The notes: a model not told the origin generated them from the sequence alone. Shown: positions 53,311-63,055, counted from the first letter of the stretch. The stretch is 64,000 bases of DNA from an uncultured Bacilli bacterium (GCA_910585045.1 CAJUCD010000005.1:34616-98615), one strand, 5' to 3'. Made by a program: numbers and translations.

Positions 53311-54897
53311 TTAAATTTCTACTTCTAATATTGGAGCATTTATTGATTCTGGAATTTCTGAAGTTGGTGCCTCAGGTATACTTTCAACTGGTGGTTCACT
53401 TGGTGGTGGCGTAACATCAGTATTTTCAGAATTATCTGGTGTTTCTGGAGTAACATCTTCAGCTCCTTCATCAGTCTCAATATCGGGATTCTCAGGCGAC
53501 TCTGGTTCTTCGGTTTCGTCAGGTGGCACAGTTGGTGTATTAGTATCGCCAGGATCAGGTGTTTCAACTTCATTTTTTATTATTTCAAATATAATAGTTG
53601 TATTATTTTCATTTGTAATAACTTCATAATCAGGACTAAATTCGCCATCTAAATTTAATTCTAATTCAAGTAAATCTTTGATTTTTAAAGTTTCAGTTTC
53701 ATTTAAGGTGCGGCGATCATTAAATATTACTGAAACATTATAATTAGATTCTTTATCTGCAACTACAATATCAGCAAAAGATATTTTAGTGTAAGTATTA
53801 GTTATATTAGTTTCAATTAACAGACTATCTTTTATAATATATTGTTCAGGAATAATTGTTGGAGCATTTTCAAGTTTAGTTAATATTTCTTTAGTTAGAG
53901 ACGCATATGTATTAATGTTATCAGAAATAGTTAATTTTCCATCTTGATAATTAAAGCCTGAAATATAATTGTTTTCTAAAATGATAGAAGATATATCATT
54001 TTGAGAGTTAGCATATTCTAGAATAGAAGTTAGTTCTAAATTAGATTCTTTATAATATTTTTCTAAATAATATGCAAAAGTTTGGTTAATACTTTCTTTT
54101 TCTAAATTAGAGAATATCATAACTTTTCTAGATAAATTATTTTTATTTTCATGATATGTACGAGCATAGCCTAAAAAATTAGCATCTACTTCATAAATAT
54201 CATTATTAATATTTAGGCCTGGTAAAGTATTAAGAGTTAAATCTTCGCTAGAAAGATAACTAGCTATTTCATCTTTGTATGTATTATATTTCTCATCAGT
54301 TGCTAATAAATAGTTTAAAACTTGGTCATTAATACTTTCTTCAGGAATATTAGGTTCATCTACTGTTGGCTCATCTTCTATTGATGGTTCCTCAGCAGGT
54401 TTTATGTAAGTTCCTTCATAGACATATTCTGCATATCTGAATGGTGGAGTCCATCCAGTTGTATTAGGACGTATTATTTTTTCTATTACAGTTATTGTAA
54501 CAGACATATTATCATTATTAGTTATATTTTCAATATTACAACTAACATTTAAGTTTATATTTTTTCTTTCATCAGTTTCCTTGAAAGATACTGAATAATT
54601 ACCAGCATAGCATCCACTTGGAACTATGATACTATAGTTGTCATTTACTCCATAAGCAGTAGGATTAGGAGTTATAGAAAATTTAAAATTAGCAAAATCG
54701 CCATTAATAGTTGGAGCACTTAAAGTCTTTGTTTGGTTTTCTGGAACTACTAAAAGTTTAGATAAATACTTTAAATTGTTTTCAGTATTTGATTTAGATA
54801 TATACTTTGAATAAGTAGCGGGATAACTAGCAAAAACTGTTATGCTTAAAAATAATATTGTGTATAAAGCAATTATTAAAGCTCTTTTATTTTTCAT
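53311..54897 (-). CDS. SipW-type secreted protein, 528 aa
   Basis: Signal region MKNKRALIIALYTILFLSITVFASYPATYSKYISK has the Y-S/A-K-Y pattern after the hydrophobic core that marks SipW substrates. The body has a Cys pair in the N-terminal beta domain and a long mixed central region. The C-terminal 85 residues are Pro/Glu/Thr-rich (PDPGDTNTPTVPPDETEEPESPENP), a wall-spanning stalk without an LPxTG. Minor component of the surface structure by genomic context. Confidence 0.75.
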   Translation of the reverse strand: MKNKRALIIALYTILFLSITVFASYPATYSKYISKSNTENNLKYLSKLLVVPENQTKTLSAPTINGDFANFKFSITPNPTAYGVNDNYSIIVPSGCYAGNYSVSFKETDERKNINLNVSCNIENITNNDNMSVTITVIEKIIRPNTTGWTPPFRYAEYVYEGTYIKPAEEPSIEDEPTVDEPNIPEESINDQVLNYLLATDEKYNTYKDEIASYLSSEDLTLNTLPGLNINNDIYEVDANFLGYARTYHENKNNLSRKVMIFSNLEKESINQTFAYYLEKYYKESNLELTSILEYANSQNDISSIILENNYISGFNYQDGKLTISDNINTYASLTKEILTKLENAPTIIPEQYIIKDSLLIETNITNTYTKISFADIVVADKESNYNVSVIFNDRRTLNETETLKIKDLLELELNLDGEFSPDYEVITNENNTTIIFEIIKNEVETPDPGDTNTPTVPPDETEEPESPENPDIETDEGAEDVTPETPDNSENTDVTPPPSEPPVESIPEAPTSEIPESINAPILEVEI

Positions 54898-54913
54898 TTT
54901 CTTTCCCTCCTTG

Positions 54914-55501
54914 CTATTTTATTTGTTCTGCGGAATAATCAACGGTAATTATACTTTCGTTTTCTGGTATAGAAACAGAGTCATATATATAGTAATTATC
55001 TTTAATAGCAGTTTCTTTATATTTAACTGTTATTTGATAAGTAGCTACTCTATTATAGTTAGCTTCCACTGTTTCTTGTAAAGTTAATGTTCTTTTATCA
55101 CTTGATAATGTCACATTACTGTTTGGTGTATCACTTGAATAAATTATGTCCCCATTTTTTCTTAAACTTATAATTTCAAATTTATCTTGCGCCTTCATAG
55201 TTAACACTAAAAATGTTTTTACTTCAAGTTTAGCATCAACGCTAAAAGAATAAGATATAGGAGTTGTTGGACTATATATACCTGTACTACATTTATTTTT
55301 ATCCATAACACAGTATTCATAGTCCATATCAACTTCAAACATAGCTACACGAGCTAAATCATCACTCGCAATATTTGAGTAGTATTTTGAATAAGTTATT
55401 ACACTTGTAAATAGTGCAAGGGAACCTATATACATAAATATCCATTTATATAAGTTTTGTCTAAAACTTTTACTTTGCAATAACTCTTTCAATTCATTCA
55501 C
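54914..55501 (-). CDS. SipW-type secreted subunit, 195 aa
   Basis: Membrane-targeting helix (about 18-38) with downstream YSKYYSN, then a beta-rich domain with a CVMDKNKCSTG Cys pair. Resembles TasA/CalY-like fibre subunits in signal and size. Overlaps the SipW gene by four bases (ATGA), so peptidase and client are translationally coupled. Confidence 0.72.
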   Translation of the reverse strand: MNELKELLQSKSFRQNLYKWIFMYIGSLALFTSVITYSKYYSNIASDDLARVAMFEVDMDYEYCVMDKNKCSTGIYSPTTPISYSFSVDAKLEVKTFLVLTMKAQDKFEIISLRKNGDIIYSSDTPNSNVTLSSDKRTLTLQETVEANYNRVATYQITVKYKETAIKDNYYIYDSVSIPENESIITVDYSAEQIK

Positions 55502-56148
55502 CTACTTCGTTTTTTCTTTTTTCTTTTCCGTTTCTTTTTGTTGTTATTTTTTCTTTTGTTCTTTATATTTGGTTTAGTATTTGTTTCTTTTTCTTTGTTT
55601 AATATTTGTTGTTTAGAAACTAGAAACTCTTGATATTCCAAGTCTTTTTCTAGCTTCTCTGATTCTTCTTTAGCACTAGCTAATATGCATATAGCAAATC
55701 CAGCGATAAAGATAACAATCATAACGATGGGATTTTTTAATGATGCGATAATAGCTCCTAATCCATTTATTTTAAATAAATACTTACCTATAATAAATTC
55801 TGTTTTAGTGGCACTATCAAGAGAATCATTATTATCCCCTTTTGTAATCATTTCTTCATCGTTTATAGAAACAATTCGATGAGTTACAAAATTTCCATTA
55901 TCATCATAAAAGGTTACTATATCATTAGCTGTATAATTGCTTTTAGTATTTATAACTATTAAGTCTCCTTTTTTGATGGTAGGATTCATTGAATCTGACA
56001 TAACTTCTAATATGGCATAGCCATTAATGGGAGCTATATCTTTTTTTAAAATTTTAATATTTATAAATGTATAAGCATTGTATGTAAAGATCATCAACAG
56101 TAAAATAATTGTAAATACTTTGACAAGCTTTTTTAGATGCTTTTTCAT
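55498..56148 (-). CDS. SipW-type signal peptidase
   Basis: 216 aa. Catalytic Ser in MSDSMNPTIKKGD; the general base is His in FVTHRIVSI, as in SipW and ER-type peptidases, then TKGDNNDSLD. Two membrane helices (about 10-32 and 140-160) and a very basic C-terminal tail. It overlaps the 953-aa gene upstream by four bases. Dedicated to the two small SipW-type precursors downstream. Confidence 0.9.
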   Translation of the reverse strand: MKKHLKKLVKVFTIILLLMIFTYNAYTFINIKILKKDIAPINGYAILEVMSDSMNPTIKKGDLIVINTKSNYTANDIVTFYDDNGNFVTHRIVSINDEEMITKGDNNDSLDSATKTEFIIGKYLFKINGLGAIIASLKNPIVMIVIFIAGFAICILASAKEESEKLEKDLEYQEFLVSKQQILNKEKETNTKPNIKNKRKNNNKKKRKRKKKKRSR

Positions 56149-59006
56149 GAAGTATCACTCTTTGTACAAGGATCGCCCCTGTTTCTAAATTGTAATCCGA
56201 CTGATAATTTATATTTATCATTAATTGTTTCATCATATTTGCTATTAGCAGCAATATTACCAATTTTAGTATCTACTATATCTGACTTAGAATCTATTTC
56301 AACCCAACGCCAGAATAATGATATAGAAGTTTCTTCACCTGGTTTTAAAGTTATTTCATCAGCAAACTGAATATCTTTTCCTTGATAGCCAAGTATATTT
56401 GGATTAACATCTTTGTTTAATATTTGATAATTATTTTCAGAGCCATAATAATAAGAAGCATTATCTTTATCAACTGGGCGATACTGAACAATATATCCCA
56501 TATTTAAACAGTTATCATTATCAATACAAATTGTTTCTTCTTTTAAAACCATTCCTGTTAAAGTTATTTCTTTTGGAGTTTCATTTTTAAAATTCATAAT
56601 GTAATAACCAGAAGCTCCTGGATATATAACTTTATCCTCACCATGTTGTTGATAGTGTTCTTCATTGTGGAATAGTGGAACATCAGTTAACCAAAGTGTT
56701 TGTTTAGTTAAATCATCAGTAACTGGAATAGATATAGTTTTATATATAGCATATAGTTCTATATCTTCGGTAATATTTTTAATAATATCATCTTTTTCAT
56801 ATAGTACTGCTCCAGTAGCTTTTTTACTATATCCTTCGAATTCAAAATATTCGCATTCATTATCAGGATTTAATTTATAAGGTACTTCAACAGTTGATAA
56901 ATCAATCTCATCTGTACTTGCTACTTTAAATTGGTACGTAGTAGTACCCATATTGAATACGCCTTTATTAGCATTTAATGTAACAATATATTTACGAATT
57001 ATATTTAAATCAATATTAAGTTCTTTAAATGTTTTACCAAAAATTGTACCAGTAACATTTAAAGTTGCAAGGCCATCACCACTAGCAGTTATTTTTATTG
57101 GAAGTGATGTAGGACCATTAGCTTCGCCCGTATATTCAATTTTAGAAATTAAATCACTATCTGTTTTTATAGTTACACAAGCGTTTTTACTAGTTGAGCA
57201 AATATTTAAAGTCTTATGGTCTTTTGATGTAGTTACTTTTACCTTATCAGAGAACAAATCTGTTCTTAGAATAATATCTCTTGTTCCAATAATTTCGCCT
57301 ATTTCATTAGATGATACATCCATATCATATTTATCTAGTTCTGATATTAAAGAATATTTGAAATTACTAAAAGTTAATTTTGTAGTATCTTTATCACCTT
57401 TATATTTGATAGTTAAATTAATAGTTTTATCAATAATATTGCCTATTGTACTACTATTAGGATTTAATACTAATAAACCCTTTTCTAATTTTGTAATTTT
57501 AAGATCTTTTGAATGATCTGGCTCTAATAATGTCTCAATATCTTTTAATTCATAATCCTCAATTATTTCACCATTTTTATATACTTTATAATTAACATAA
57601 AATTCAGGATTTTCGCCATAAAGATTAAAATTATAAGCACTGTTATCTAACATAATAGTATATTTAGAACTTCTATTAACTGTTATTACATAATCTTTAG
57701 TACTACCATCTTCGGCTGTTACTTTAATTACTATAACATTTTCACCATAGTTAAGTTTAAAATCTTTTAGGGAGTCTAATATAGCTCCATTATAAGTTAT
57801 GGTTGACTTATCACTTTCAGGAATGCCTGTAACTGATATTTTGTCTGTACTAGAATCTACAGTAACAGAATATGCTGTTGTATTTTTATCAAATGATGGA
57901 ATTAATGTGCCTGTACTTAATTTAATATCTGTTAAATTGTTATTAGTATCTTTATCTGTTTTATCTGATTTCTTACGAATAACATTAACTGTATATGTTC
58001 TAACACTGCCATCCTCTGCTGTTACTTTAATTACTACGTTGTTATCGCCTACTTTAAGTTTTATATCTTCACCTGATTTTTGACCATTATAGGTGATGGT
58101 AGCTTTATTACTACTGGCAATAGCATTTAAAGTAATAGTATCTATTTCATAATCTACAGTAACAGTATAATTATTTTTCTTAGAATCAAATTTAGGAGTT
58201 AGAGTTCCTTCACTTACTTTTAAATCTTTTAATAAATTATTTGTATTTTTGCCAACGCTTGAGTGACTATTATGAATTACAGTTAATATGTATGAATTTG
58301 TATAAGTTACACCATTATAATTAAGGGATAGCTCAATAGTTGATTTACCTTTCTTTAAGCCAGTAATGATTAGTTTACCATTTTCTACTTTAACTTTAGC
58401 TACTTTAGGATCGCTAGAAGTTGCAATTACATCACCACTTAAACCTACTAAAGTATAAGCAACACGTATTTCATTAGACTTAGCTAAATTAATTGTACCA
58501 CTTTTACTTGATAATTCAATATATCTAGCAATATCGTTTATTTTAACTTTAGCCGTTGCTTCATAATTGCGATTGTTGGCTTTAGTTTGTAAAGTAATAT
58601 CAACTATACCAGCTTTTTTAGGAATAATAACTACATGATTATCTACAACATAACAAGTTGCAATTTCAGCATCACTAGTAACACAAGTAAATCCCTCAGG
58701 AACAATATTGGTATAAGTAAAGCTAATTTTAGCTTCATTATCACTTAAGGAAATTTCTAAATATTCTGTATCAAATTTTAAGTCCTTATTGCGAATAGTT
58801 TCGTTATAATTTCCATCTTTATCAATAGGATAAGTATCTTCATTTTTGAAAATATCACCTATTTTACCGAAGAATTTAGAAGTACAACTACAACTTGAAA
58901 GCAAAGAAAGGATAATGATAATAATGATGATTATGTATATTATTGTGCGCTTTTGGTTGTTGTTTTCTTCAGTGTTGTTCTTTTTAATATCCATGTTGTT
59001 TTTCAT
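56145..59006 (-). CDS. Surface protein with BIG2-like and cadherin-like domains
   Basis: 953 aa. One N-terminal membrane helix (about 24-40) with SSCSCTS, then two BIG2-type domains (about 75-240), two cadherin-like beta-sandwich domains (LKDLKVSEGTLTPKFDS..., LTDIKLSTGTLIPSFDK...), a beta-rich region and an InlB-type repeat (YIVTLNANKGVFNMGTTTYQF...YAIYKT). The last 200 residues are a beta domain with Cys pairs (CIDNDNC). Probably a large anchor or base of the fibre, encoded next to the TasA-like subunit. Confidence 0.82.
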   Translation of the reverse strand: MKNNMDIKKNNTEENNNQKRTIIYIIIIIIIILSLLSSCSCTSKFFGKIGDIFKNEDTYPIDKDGNYNETIRNKDLKFDTEYLEISLSDNEAKISFTYTNIVPEGFTCVTSDAEIATCYVVDNHVVIIPKKAGIVDITLQTKANNRNYEATAKVKINDIARYIELSSKSGTINLAKSNEIRVAYTLVGLSGDVIATSSDPKVAKVKVENGKLIITGLKKGKSTIELSLNYNGVTYTNSYILTVIHNSHSSVGKNTNNLLKDLKVSEGTLTPKFDSKKNNYTVTVDYEIDTITLNAIASSNKATITYNGQKSGEDIKLKVGDNNVVIKVTAEDGSVRTYTVNVIRKKSDKTDKDTNNNLTDIKLSTGTLIPSFDKNTTAYSVTVDSSTDKISVTGIPESDKSTITYNGAILDSLKDFKLNYGENVIVIKVTAEDGSTKDYVITVNRSSKYTIMLDNSAYNFNLYGENPEFYVNYKVYKNGEIIEDYELKDIETLLEPDHSKDLKITKLEKGLLVLNPNSSTIGNIIDKTINLTIKYKGDKDTTKLTFSNFKYSLISELDKYDMDVSSNEIGEIIGTRDIILRTDLFSDKVKVTTSKDHKTLNICSTSKNACVTIKTDSDLISKIEYTGEANGPTSLPIKITASGDGLATLNVTGTIFGKTFKELNIDLNIIRKYIVTLNANKGVFNMGTTTYQFKVASTDEIDLSTVEVPYKLNPDNECEYFEFEGYSKKATGAVLYEKDDIIKNITEDIELYAIYKTISIPVTDDLTKQTLWLTDVPLFHNEEHYQQHGEDKVIYPGASGYYIMNFKNETPKEITLTGMVLKEETICIDNDNCLNMGYIVQYRPVDKDNASYYYGSENNYQILNKDVNPNILGYQGKDIQFADEITLKPGEETSISLFWRWVEIDSKSDIVDTKIGNIAANSKYDETINDKYKLSVGLQFRNRGDPCTKSDTS

Positions 59007-59036
59007 ACATCCTATCCTTTCTACATTTAATTTTCA

Positions 59037-59101
59037 AATAAACCTACGAATTATTTAATAATATGAATCATAGGCTTATTTGGAAGTTAAATTAAACTTC
59101 C
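59037..59101 (-). other. Tandem stem-loops between subunit and anchor genes
   Basis: Two hairpins in the 112-base gap: perfect GGAAGTT/AACTTCC and AATAAGCCTA/TAGGTTTATT. Neither has a T-run. Placement after the TasA-like subunit suggests mRNA stabilisation or partial termination, giving excess subunit over anchor. Confidence 0.55.
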
Positions 59102-59118
59102 TTTATAATCATTAAATA

Positions 59119-59805
59119 TTAATCTTGATATTGTTCAACGATCATCTTAATATTTAAAACAACTTGAGCTAATGTAGTAGCATTACCTAAGTTAGTATCT
59201 GATGTATCAGTTGCAGTATCAGCGATTGTTCCGCCTGTTCCATCATCAGTCATTTTCTCAAAATCCCATTTCCAGCCGATTACGTACACGCTTGTGTCTA
59301 CAGTTCCAGCTTCAACAGGAGTTGCAGATAATGTAGACATTTGAGCTACTAATGCATCAACAGTTGCATAACTAGTAGTTCCATCTGGGAATAATGTATC
59401 AAAATCTGTAACAGCAGCTGTATTTGCTACTTTAGTTACAAAATATTTAATTTTACCATTAGTTCCATCAGTTGAACCATTATTAGCAAACTTTACAATA
59501 TAGTCTGTTTCTGGAGCATAGTCTTTATTAAAGTCAAATGCGTAAATTCCAGATGTTCCTGGAGCAACAATTTTAGCTACATTATCATTAGCAGCAGTAA
59601 CATCAGCATTAGATTGTGCATTAGTATATGAATCACTAAATAAATTGATTGTTTTATCTGCTGAAGCAATACCCCATTTAGCAACACGAGCAGTATCAGT
59701 TACGCTAACAGTTGAAGTATATTTTGCATATGTTCCACTTACTGAATAACTAGTAATTGCAACAGCAGCGATTAAACTTCCTAAAATTATATTTCTCTTT
59801 TTCAT
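59119..59805 (-). CDS. TasA/camelysin-like fibre subunit
   Basis: 228 aa. SipW-type signal MKKRNIILGSLIAAVAITSYSVSGTYAKYTST with GTYAKY after the hydrophobic core, cleaved near VSGTYA or just before. The body has RVAKWGIASADKTINLFSD and a mixed beta fold typical of the TasA/CalY family (matrix fibre or M73). It has the best codon use and ribosome site (AAGGAGGTGAAAC) of the locus, consistent with high expression as the major subunit. Directly follows the SipW gene. Confidence 0.85.
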   Translation of the reverse strand: MKKRNIILGSLIAAVAITSYSVSGTYAKYTSTVSVTDTARVAKWGIASADKTINLFSDSYTNAQSNADVTAANDNVAKIVAPGTSGIYAFDFNKDYAPETDYIVKFANNGSTDGTNGKIKYFVTKVANTAAVTDFDTLFPDGTTSYATVDALVAQMSTLSATPVEAGTVDTSVYVIGWKWDFEKMTDDGTGGTIADTATDTSDTNLGNATTLAQVVLNIKMIVEQYQD

Positions 59806-59866
59806 TGTTTCACCTCCTTTCGATGTTAAAATTATCTATGTAAACCCATTAAGGTGTTTACCAATG

Positions 59867-60508
59867 TTAGTTAGAGTCTTCAGACTTTTTTTTATTTTTA
59901 GAATTATTTTCAGATTTAGCAAGTTCTTCTTTTTGTTTCTTAAATTCTAAAAACTCTTTTTGTTCTATTTTTCTTTGCTTTTGAGTCGAAATAGTAAAAC
60001 CTACTACAAATATAACTGTTAAACCAAGTAAAATTATAATAATAGATGTAGGCTTAGCAAGTGTGTCCATGATACTTCCAATACCTGGAATTCTTCCAAC
60101 ATATATTCCTTCTACATCTTCAAATTCAACTAAGTTTTGGTCTTGTGAAGAATTGTTATCACCTTTAGTTATAAAGTATGTTACACCTTCATTTTCAACT
60201 ATGTCTATTATTCTGTGAGTGGTTACAGTATTTTGTGAATCTCTAAAAGCGATGATGTCTTTTTTGTTTAATGTTGTAGGGTCTACTATTTTAGTAATTA
60301 TTAAATCCCCTTTGTGAATTTTGGTTTCCATAGAACCTGATAATACCATAAATGGTTTATAACCAAAAACATTTGGTACTTCATCTTTGTGAATTTTAGA
60401 TTGAATCATTATATATAAATTCATAGCTAATATAGGAACTAAAAATATACATATAACTATAACTATCCAATTACTAAATTTCTTATACCATGCTTTTTTA
60501 TTGTTCAT
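59867..60508 (-). CDS. SipW-type signal peptidase
   Basis: 213 aa. Ser in VLSGSMETKIHKGD and His in VTTHRIIDIVE; TKGDNNSSQD is the third box. Two membrane helices (about 15-38 and 150-175) and a charged tail. First gene of the operon, with the TasA-like subunit next, which mirrors the sipW-tasA order in B. subtilis. Confidence 0.93.
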   Translation of the reverse strand: MNNKKAWYKKFSNWIVIVICIFLVPILAMNLYIMIQSKIHKDEVPNVFGYKPFMVLSGSMETKIHKGDLIITKIVDPTTLNKKDIIAFRDSQNTVTTHRIIDIVENEGVTYFITKGDNNSSQDQNLVEFEDVEGIYVGRIPGIGSIMDTLAKPTSIIIILLGLTVIFVVGFTISTQKQRKIEQKEFLEFKKQKEELAKSENNSKNKKKSEDSN

Positions 60509-60553
60509 TTTTTCACCTTTTTAAAAACTTAAAAAACACCTTTCTGTTTAGAA

Positions 60554-60583
60554 ATTATAATCGACAAAATATGCCTTTGTCAA
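60554..60583 (-). promoter_or_regulatory. Promoter of the sipW-tasA-like operon
   Basis: TTGACA (60578-60583), 18 bases, TATAAT (60554-60559); both boxes match consensus exactly. Confidence 0.85.
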
Positions 60584-60648
60584 CCCTTATCAGCTCATTA
60601 TTTTTTATTGCCATTCGAGTATTTTTTGCGTAAATATCATTTGTTTAT

Positions 60649-60780
60649 TTTACACTAATTTACATTAATTTGTCTTTACATGTAGATTGTGTGTATTTTA
60701 TTTTAAATATTGGTTTTTTGGCATTACTATTTTACATGTATACCAAGACTTTGTTTGCTTTTGTTTCTTTTTGTTTACAC
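60649..60780. promoter_or_regulatory. Cluster of five TTTACAT/C heptamers
   Basis: TTTACAC/T at 60649, 60659, 60675, 60731 and 60774, all in one orientation, upstream of the sipW operon promoter. The first two are ten bases apart, one helical turn. The surrounding 60.51-60.89 kb holds no gene. A repressor or activator array is a reasonable reading. Confidence 0.45.
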
Positions 60781-60861
60781 TTCATATTTTTGATGTTTTT
60801 GTAAAACGTTTTCCGAATTCTATACTACTTCTGGGATGCTTTTTGACGCATTTTGACAATG

Positions 60862-60892
60862 AAAAAACTTCTATTTTTTTAGAAGTTTTTTA
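60862..60892. terminator. Bidirectional terminator
   Basis: AAAAACTTCT-loop-AGAAGTTTTT hairpin with A and T tracts on either side, closing the PH-domain gene and isolating the surface operon. Confidence 0.75.
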
Positions 60893-61282
60893 TAATTTTA
60901 TACTCATCATAAGCTTATAAATAGTTTTCAAATTTTCTTTTTTATCATGATTCATATCTATGAAATTGATATGCATTTGGTAACCACTATCGAGACTAAA
61001 TAAAAGTTCAACTTTACCTGGTTTAAAGTTTATTGCACTAGTTGATATTGATATGTAAGGAATTATGTGAACCTTTTTATAATACACTCCAACAGGATCA
61101 CGATCAAATAAAATTAAGCGTTTATTAGTAAAAATACAATAATCTTTATTATTTTTATATGCTAAGATAAAGTTTTCTTTACTATCTATATATTCTTTTG
61201 CATAGTCCTCTAAATCTTCTATTTTAACTTCTGTTTTAAAGTCAAAATATTTTGCTAATTCTTTAAATTTAATATATGCCAT
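60890..61282 (-). CDS. Bacterial PH-domain protein
   Basis: 130 aa, single domain. Strand pattern ENFILAYKNNKDYCIFTNKRLILFDRDPVGVYYKKVHIIPYISISTSAI and the final helix match bacterial PH (bPH_1) proteins. The TNKRLIL strand is the family signature. Role unknown, cytoplasmic. Confidence 0.82.
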   Translation of the reverse strand: MAYIKFKELAKYFDFKTEVKIEDLEDYAKEYIDSKENFILAYKNNKDYCIFTNKRLILFDRDPVGVYYKKVHIIPYISISTSAINFKPGKVELLFSLDSGYQMHINFIDMNHDKKENLKTIYKLMMSIKL

Positions 61283-61350
61283 ATTACCACCTTCTACTAT
61301 ATTTAAATTGTATCATAAGAAGAAATAAAAGAAAAGTTTTTTTAGATATC

Positions 61351-61376
61351 AAAAAAGAATAACTACTGCTATTCTT
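61351..61376 (-). terminator. Terminator after the 64-aa gene
   Basis: AAGAATA/TATTCTT stem followed on the minus strand by TTTTGA. Confidence 0.6.
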
Positions 61377-61563
61377 TATGATTTTTCGGTTTTGTTTTCT
61401 CTTTTTCGTATAATTTGAATAAACCTGGTTCTATGTCATCATTATTGCTTTCAAAAATTTCAAAATTTTTAAGTTTTTGACTCTCTTTATTTAAACTATC
61501 TTTTAATTTTTGTTGGCACTTTTCTTCTTTTGTATTATTATTATCTTTTAAATTATAACCCAT
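61369..61563 (-). CDS. Hypothetical small charged protein, 64 aa
   Basis: Hydrophilic, Lys/Glu/Asn-rich with a short IFESNNDDIEPGLFKLYEKEK motif. AGGAG upstream supports expression. No family. It follows the 169-aa membrane protein by 19 bases, so may be its partner. Confidence 0.5.
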   Translation of the reverse strand: MGYNLKDNNNTKEEKCQQKLKDSLNKESQKLKNFEIFESNNDDIEPGLFKLYEKEKTKPKNHKE

Positions 61564-61582
61564 AATTATATGCTCCTTTCTA

Positions 61583-62092
61583 CTATGAAAACGCTATATA
61601 AACTATAATAGCTATTAAAGTTATTCCCATTCCATAAAGGGCCTCAGTGAAACTTATAGCGCGTTTTAAATTCACTTCTCTATGTTGAATGATTATTTTT
61701 TCATACGTTGAAATCATCCGTTTTATGGCAACTATTTTTTCCTCTTTTAATCTTTTATTATTTATATTTTTGATTGCATATTGATTTTGTGGCTTTACGA
61801 TTATTGTGGCAATACTTTTTATAACTGTATATATAAATGCTACATATACAGTTAGGCCACTAAATGCTTTAATGATATTTAAGAATGATATCGGAAATTT
61901 TATTAATGTGATTATTTCATTAATTTTTATGTGTTCAAATAAAAAAATACTGATAGCGCCAAGAAGTGTTAATATTAAACCTGCTCTATTGTCAAAACTT
62001 TGCTTCTTATTAAATTCTCTTTCATATTCCATCTTAAATATCTCTAAATATTCTAACATGGCTGTATCTGCTATGTCCACCTTTTTATGCAT
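61583..62092 (-). CDS. Hypothetical membrane protein, 169 aa
   Basis: Three hydrophobic helices (about 42-58, 75-105 and 145-168) with a basic loop containing YEKIIIQHREVNLKRAISF. Topology resembles small SLATT-like or DUF membrane proteins used as effectors in bacterial defence, but I cannot support that family call. AGGAGGGTAC precedes the ATG. Confidence 0.65.
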   Translation of the reverse strand: MHKKVDIADTAMLEYLEIFKMEYEREFNKKQSFDNRAGLILTLLGAISIFLFEHIKINEIITLIKFPISFLNIIKAFSGLTVYVAFIYTVIKSIATIIVKPQNQYAIKNINNKRLKEEKIVAIKRMISTYEKIIIQHREVNLKRAISFTEALYGMGITLIAIIVYIAFS

Positions 62093-62283
62093 ATACTGTA
62101 CCCTCCTGATTAAATCATTATAACATATGGAAAAATATTTTTATAGATTATTGTTAATTATAGTAACTTTTTTTCAAAATATTTTAGTTTCGCTTTTAAT
62201 TTAGGTAAATCGTTATACTAATTTTACCATTATTTAAGCTTTGCTATAGCAATATCTTATGATAAAATATTAGTGTGATTAAT

Positions 62284-62505
62284 ATGAAAAAAGTCTTAAT
62301 AAAAATAGTTAAATTATATCAGTCTATTCCTGGAAATTTTCACAATGCCTGTCGCTTTTATCCAAGCTGTAGTAATTATGCGATTGAAGCTTTAGAAATA
62401 CATGGTTGTATAAAAGGAACTTATTTAACTATTAAGCGAATTTTGAAATGTAACCCTTTTAATAAAAAAGGTGGCATTGATCTTGTACCACCTAAGAAAT
62501 CTTAA
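62284..62505 (+). CDS. yidD: Membrane protein insertion efficiency factor YidD
   Basis: 73 aa. The motif [59 protein letters not shown] is diagnostic, with three conserved Cys. It assists YidC-mediated insertion. The ATG at 62284 is preferred over an in-frame GTG nine bases earlier. Weak ribosome site. Confidence 0.95.
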   Translation: MKKVLIKIVKLYQSIPGNFHNACRFYPSCSNYAIEALEIHGCIKGTYLTIKRILKCNPFNKKGGIDLVPPKKS

Positions 62506-62581
62506 TGTAAAGCAAAACGTTTGCTATATTGTATATTATTATTAATGGTATTATAAATTTAATAGAAAAGAGGTATAGGAA

Positions 62582-63055
62582 ATGGAAAATAAAAATACAG
62601 GAATATTAATTCTAACCGTTATTTTAAGTTTTTTAGTATTAGGTTTAGGGGGATTTATTGTTTTCGATAAATTATTGAAAGATAATGATAACAATATTAA
62701 AGATACTACTAATAATTCTACTAACTTAGATAATTCTCATAATTTAGAGGAAACATTTAAAAGTATTGCAAGTAAAAAAAGCGATGAAGAAGAATTTTAT
62801 CTTGATAAATGTATCGAAAGTTTAAAAGGTAATTTTTGTACAATTATAAATTTAAATAGAAATTATGGAATTTATTTTATTAAAAATGATAATTTATATT
62901 TTGGTGATTTAGAAAATAAGAAACTCTATGAAATCTCTAATTTAGATGAAGTGCCAATGAAAGTAATATATGGCAATTATTATAGTGATGCATCTTATCC
63001 TATTATAGGTGTTTTAACTAATAAAGGCATAGGCTATATAAGTTCTGTTAAATAG
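62582..63055 (+). CDS. Membrane-anchored protein, frame ends early by frameshift
   Basis: 157 aa. N-terminal helix (9-29), Asn/Asp-rich linker and an extracytoplasmic domain with two Cys. The frame stops at TAG 63053-63055, but coding-like sequence continues in the -1 frame (see next entry). AGAGGTATAGG precedes the ATG. Function unknown. Either a recent frameshift or a sequencing error. Confidence 0.65.
   Translation: MENKNTGILILTVILSFLVLGLGGFIVFDKLLKDNDNNIKDTTNNSTNLDNSHNLEETFKSIASKKSDEEEFYLDKCIESLKGNFCTIINLNRNYGIYFIKNDNLYFGDLENKKLYEISNLDEVPMKVIYGNYYSDASYPIIGVLTNKGIGYISSVK

Noticed and set aside
61583..62092. SLATT-type defence effector
   Set aside because: Topology is only superficially similar and no cyclic-nucleotide synthase or other partner is nearby.
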